7,932 nt of DNA from assembly GCA_021792015.1 (NCBI GenBank), contig JAJYVM010000063.1, forward strand, positions 4,968-12,899. The letters are read 5' to 3'. Numbering within the stretch: the first letter of the stretch is position 1; each line of letters opens with the position of its first letter. Origin of the DNA: Bacillota bacterium (GTDB lineage Bacteria; Bacillota; Sulfobacillia; RBS10-35; JAJYVM01). Positions 5,406-7,932 of the stretch are shown here, in pieces. The position numbers and the translations under genes are program-made. The notes beneath the pieces were generated by a model. The model was given only the letters and a program-made list of their open reading frames with translations, was not told the origin of the DNA and ran no database searches.

Positions 5406-5408
5406 TCA
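5403..5408. other. Abutting convergent stop codons (TGATCA)
   Basis: The plus-strand HAD TGA (5403-5405) and the minus-strand glycosyltransferase TGA (5408-5406) form one TGATCA palindrome with no base between. There is no space for an intergenic terminator and no U-tract hairpin was seen on either side, so the transcripts probably overlap as antisense. Confidence 0.8.
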
Positions 5409-6548
5409 GGCAAGCAGGCGGGCGAGGTAATCCGCCGCCTCGAACACGGCGCGGTGGGCGTGCCGCGCCGCGTTGGTGCGGCACCGCACGTCGCCGAGGA
5501 CTCGCCGCAGGGCCTCCGGCAGCTCGGCCACCCGCCGGACGACCGCGCCGATGCCGGTCCGCTCGATCCAGGCTTCGTTCGCCCACCAGGTCGGGGCGTA
5601 CGAACGGCTGCGCATGGCGATGACGGGCCGGCCCGCGACGAGCGCCTCGGTCATGGTCATGCCGGCCGACTTCCCGATGAGGGCGTCGGCCATGGCGAGG
5701 TAACGCACCGGCGGGTCGGGTTCGAACTGGCGCACCGCCTTGGGATAGTGCGTGTTGTGGCTGCGCAGGTGCTCATAGAGCTCGCGCTGGCGCGCGGCGA
5801 GAAAGATCGCGTTGACCCGCACGCCGCCGTTGGCCAGCACATCATCGACCGCCTTGGCGACCTCGCTGCCCTGCTGGCCGAAGTGGACCAGCACCGTGGG
5901 AAGGTCGGGCGCAAGGCCGAGGGCCGCACGCGCTTCGGCGGCGTTGAGGGCCGGCGGGTCATAGAAGCAGGGCTCGATGATCATCCCGCCGATCCGGTGC
6001 ATGCGGTCGCCCGGAATGCCCCGTTTGCGCGCGGCCGCCCACAGCGCGTCGGTCGCCAGCAGGTATTCCTGGTCCGTGGCGGGCGTCAGCCAGTAGTCCC
6101 GGGTCGTCTCGATGGGCTCGACCGGGATGGTGACGCAGCGCACGGCGGGATTGGCCAGGCGCGCGGCCCCGTACACGGGCGGGTTGAAGAACGGGATGAC
6201 GGACACCACGGCGTCGGGCGAATCGCTCTGCCAGAAGGCGCGGAGGGCGTCCGGCCGCATGCGGGAACGGAGGGAGGCGGAGGCCAGGGCCGTCCCCAGC
6301 GCCTCGAGGTAGCGGATGCGGTCTTCGCGCAGCAGCCGGCTGAACCGCTGGAGGCCGGCGCTGACGTGGGAGGCGAGCCGCGGCTGGGCGCCGAGCAGGT
6401 CGACCAGGTTGACGGGCTCGACGCGCCATGCCGGCCGGATGGCGCGGAGCGCGTTGGCGAGGCCGCTGGCCGCGGTGCGGTGGCCGGATCCCGCATCCGC
6501 GAAGACGATGTCCACCCTGCGCCGATCGGAGGACCCCCGCTGGCTCAT
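5406..6548 (-). CDS. Glycosyltransferase of the MGDG-synthase/MurG (GT28-like) type
   Basis: A 380-residue GT-B-fold glycosyltransferase. The N-terminal acceptor domain starts with VDIVFADAGSGHRTAASGL (12-30), matching the GGGH-type loop of monogalactosyl/monoglucosyl-diacylglycerol synthases, followed by VEPVNLVDLLG (43-53). The C-terminal nucleotide-sugar domain has PTVLVHFGQQGSE (217-229) and the donor-binding block ADALIGKSAGMTMTEAL (287-303) leading into VAGRPVI. The likely role is transfer of a sugar from a UDP-sugar to a lipid at the cytoplasmic membrane face, giving membrane glycolipid; a MurG-like or other acceptor is possible. The ATG at 6548 is preceded 11 nt upstream by GAGGT; an in-frame TTG at 6554 is 5 nt from that site and is an alternative start two codons earlier. 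It follows the P-loop kinase gene by 31 nt, probably in one transcript. Its TGA directly abuts the HAD stop. Confidence 0.85.
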   Translation of the reverse strand: MSQRGSSDRRRVDIVFADAGSGHRTAASGLANALRAIRPAWRVEPVNLVDLLGAQPRLASHVSAGLQRFSRLLREDRIRYLEALGTALASASLRSRMRPDALRAFWQSDSPDAVVSVIPFFNPPVYGAARLANPAVRCVTIPVEPIETTRDYWLTPATDQEYLLATDALWAAARKRGIPGDRMHRIGGMIIEPCFYDPPALNAAEARAALGLAPDLPTVLVHFGQQGSEVAKAVDDVLANGGVRVNAIFLAARQRELYEHLRSHNTHYPKAVRQFEPDPPVRYLAMADALIGKSAGMTMTEALVAGRPVIAMRSRSYAPTWWANEAWIERTGIGAVVRRVAELPEALRRVLGDVRCRTNAARHAHRAVFEAADYLARLLA

Positions 6549-6579
6549 GCGCAATTGTGACCTCAGCGACGCACGGCCG

Positions 6580-7152
6580 TCAGCCCCCAATGGCGGCGAC
6601 ACAGCGCTCGAGCACGGTCTGCCGCGGCCTGGCGGGCACGAGCGGCAGGCCAAGGGCCATGCACTCCCCGCGCAGCCACTGGCCGTGGCGCCAGCTGGCG
6701 CGGGCCCGCTCCGCCTGGGCGCGTCCCTCGCGAACCTCCAGGTTGCGGGCGATCCGCCCCTCGTCGCCTTCGTCCAGGAAGATTGCCCGCACCCCGCCGC
6801 CGCTGACGAGGTCCGCCGCCAGCGCCGGCAGCAGGAAGTCCCCCTCGAGCACGACCGGCACCCGGGCCTCGATGTGCTGGGCGACGACCGCCGTGATGGC
6901 CGGCGACAGGGCTGCGCTGATGGCGCGCATGCGGGCCAGGCGCCCGTCCTCGCTCAGCCGGCGCCAGGCGTCCGCCTCGTGCAGGAGGGGCTGCTCGCGC
7001 GCCGTCGTCATCGCCCGCGCCGCCTGATGGAGGTCGTCGATCTCCGTGATGCCGATGCCATAGCGCGCGGCCAGGCGGTAGGCGACGGTGGTCTTGCCCA
7101 CGGCGCTGGGCCCGCCGACCAGCAGGACCTGCCACGCGCGCGAGGCGGTCAC
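6580..7152 (-). CDS. P-loop NTP-dependent kinase, 2-phosphoglycerate kinase-like
   Basis: A 190-residue P-loop protein. Walker A is GGPSAVGKTT (13-22) with K20. The segment YGIGITEIDDLH (31-42) followed by AMTTAREQPLLH (47-58) resembles small proteins annotated as 2-phosphoglycerate kinase-like. A Walker-B-like VPVVLEGDFLLP (98-109) and an arginine-rich lid region (about 133-163) follow. It likely phosphorylates a small metabolite; the substrate is not identifiable and the family name is assigned from pattern memory. The GTG at 7152 is chosen because AGGTG (7159-7163) lies 6 nt upstream and the frame goes straight into the first strand QVLLVGG; a TTG at 7179 is an alternative. It lies 61 nt after the MFS gene and 31 nt before the glycosyltransferase gene, all in the same direction. 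Confidence 0.75.
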   Translation of the reverse strand: MTASRAWQVLLVGGPSAVGKTTVAYRLAARYGIGITEIDDLHQAARAMTTAREQPLLHEADAWRRLSEDGRLARMRAISAALSPAITAVVAQHIEARVPVVLEGDFLLPALAADLVSGGGVRAIFLDEGDEGRIARNLEVREGRAQAERARASWRHGQWLRGECMALGLPLVPARPRQTVLERCVAAIGG

Positions 7153-7213
7153 GGGCGGCACCTGCCGGCCTCCGACCAACGTGGCGCCGCCGCTTCCCGG
7201 GCCCGCACCACCC
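7153..7213 (-). other. 61-nt gap between the MFS and kinase genes
   Basis: It contains the AGGTG ribosome site for the kinase gene (7159-7163) but no recognisable -35/-10 pair or intrinsic terminator. Co-transcription of the MFS, kinase and glycosyltransferase genes is plausible. Confidence 0.4.
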
Positions 7214-7932
7214 TCACCGCGCCCCCCGCGGGATCGCCAGGCTGAGGGCGAAGGCGGCCGCGGCCGCCACCAGCGGCAGCAGGAACGACGCCCGCATGGC
7301 GACGGCCAGGGCGGCGAAGCTCTGCGCTGTCGCGCCCAGACCGCCCCCGGCCATCAGCGCGGCCACGGCGCCGCGCACCGCCGCCGGCACGCCGGCCAGC
7401 GCCCCCAGGAAGGCGAGCTGCAGGCCGGCGACGCCCACCGTGCCTCCGACCATCGACAGAAACTGCTCGGCCGCCGTCCCCATGCCCATGTCCTTCAGCG
7501 GCAGCGCATTCTGAATGCCCGACAGCAGGGCGGGGCCGAGCATGCCCATCCCCAGCCCCGCGGGCGCCGACGCCAGCGCCTCGGCCCATACGCCGGCGCC
7601 CGGCCGGATCACGAAGATCATCAGCGCCAGCCCCCCGGTCAGCAGGGCCGTCCCCACGGCCACGATCGGGCGGACCCCGAACCGCGGCACGAAGCGGCCG
7701 ACGCTCAACGCCGCCGCGGACCACGTGACCGTCGCCGGAAACACCAGGATCGCCGCCCCCGTGGCGAGGGGCACCCCCGGCGGAACCAAGAGCGGCAGGT
7801 AGTCCAGCACGCCGAAGATGGCGAAGGCGGCGGCGAACGCGACCCCGTTGGCGACCGCGAACAGGCGCATGCGAAACAGGAAGGGCGCCAGCACCGGGTC
7901 GGCCGCCCGCCGCTCGGCGGCAAGGAATGCGG
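7214..7932 (-). CDS. MFS transporter, DHA2/EmrB-QacA type (partial, N-terminus beyond window)
   Basis: The last 239 residues of a proton-driven major facilitator drug exporter in the cytoplasmic membrane. The frame is open to the right edge, entering with FLAAERRAADPVLAPFLFR, which is the typical cytoplasmic loop before the C-terminal six helices of DHA2 members. About six hydrophobic spans follow, beginning with LFAVANGVAF and ending with ASFLLPLVAA. The segment LGMGMLGPALLSG then GMGTAAEQFLSMVGGTVGVA fits the conserved DHA2 motif around helices 11-13. The last residues IPRGAR form a short basic tail. Substrate cannot be inferred. An internal GTG (7894) is not the start, because homology continues upstream of it. 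The P-loop kinase gene follows 61 nt downstream with no terminator visible. Confidence 0.88.
   Translation of the reverse strand, partial: AFLAAERRAADPVLAPFLFRMRLFAVANGVAFAAAFAIFGVLDYLPLLVPPGVPLATGAAILVFPATVTWSAAALSVGRFVPRFGVRPIVAVGTALLTGGLALMIFVIRPGAGVWAEALASAPAGLGMGMLGPALLSGIQNALPLKDMGMGTAAEQFLSMVGGTVGVAGLQLAFLGALAGVPAAVRGAVAALMAGGGLGATAQSFAALAVAMRASFLLPLVAAAAAFALSLAIPRGAR

Noticed and set aside
5722..5729. GTTCGAAC palindrome as a second LexA box
   Set aside because: The half-sites are in the wrong order and lack the 4-bp spacer, and it lies deep inside the glycosyltransferase coding sequence.
1..7932. CRISPR arrays, tRNA/rRNA genes, insertion sequences, attachment sites
   Set aside because: No regularly spaced direct repeats, no cloverleaf or conserved rRNA segments, no transposase motifs or terminal inverted repeats, and no site duplications flanking hicAB were seen by eye.

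Overview
The window is very GC-rich (about 70% overall) and almost fully coding. It uses GTG/TTG starts freely and carries a Gram-positive-type LexA (Cheo) box. This suggests a high-GC Gram-positive bacterium, for example a deep-branching GC-rich Firmicute (Symbiobacterium/Thermaerobacter/Limnochordia-like) or an actinobacterium. That placement is inference; no rRNA or taxonomic marker is present.

Positions 1-3640 (minus strand) hold an apparent SOS-controlled translesion (mutasome-like) operon. A near-consensus promoter (-35 TTGTAA, 17-bp spacer, -10 TATAAT) has the LexA box GAACACGCGTTC inside its spacer. The order of transcription is: an ImuB-like Y-family polymerase lacking two of three catalytic acids; a DUF6504-like small protein (ATGA overlap with imuB); a possible 12-codon leader peptide; a HicA-type mRNA interferase toxin; its HicB antitoxin; and an error-prone DnaE2-type DNA polymerase III alpha subunit that runs off the left edge. 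The notable point is a HicAB toxin-antitoxin pair lodged inside a LexA-controlled imuB/dnaE2 cassette. A local GC drop (about 56% by hand count over 1861-2160) marks its proximal end, and neither hicA nor hicB has a convincing ATG start.

Positions 3659-5405 hold two divergent genes 44 bp apart. On the minus strand is a MOSC-domain (YcbX/mARC-like) protein; on the plus strand is a Cof-type HAD hydrolase split by a one-base frameshift.

Positions 5406-7932 (minus strand) form a co-directional run: the C-terminal half of a DHA2/EmrB-like MFS exporter entering from the right edge, a P-loop kinase resembling 2-phosphoglycerate kinase-like proteins, and a glycosyltransferase of the MGDG-synthase/MurG (GT28-like) type. 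The glycosyltransferase converges on the HAD gene with the two stop codons abutting as TGATCA. No tRNA, rRNA, CRISPR array, insertion sequence or clear intrinsic terminator was seen, and no gene-free stretch exceeds 300 bases.
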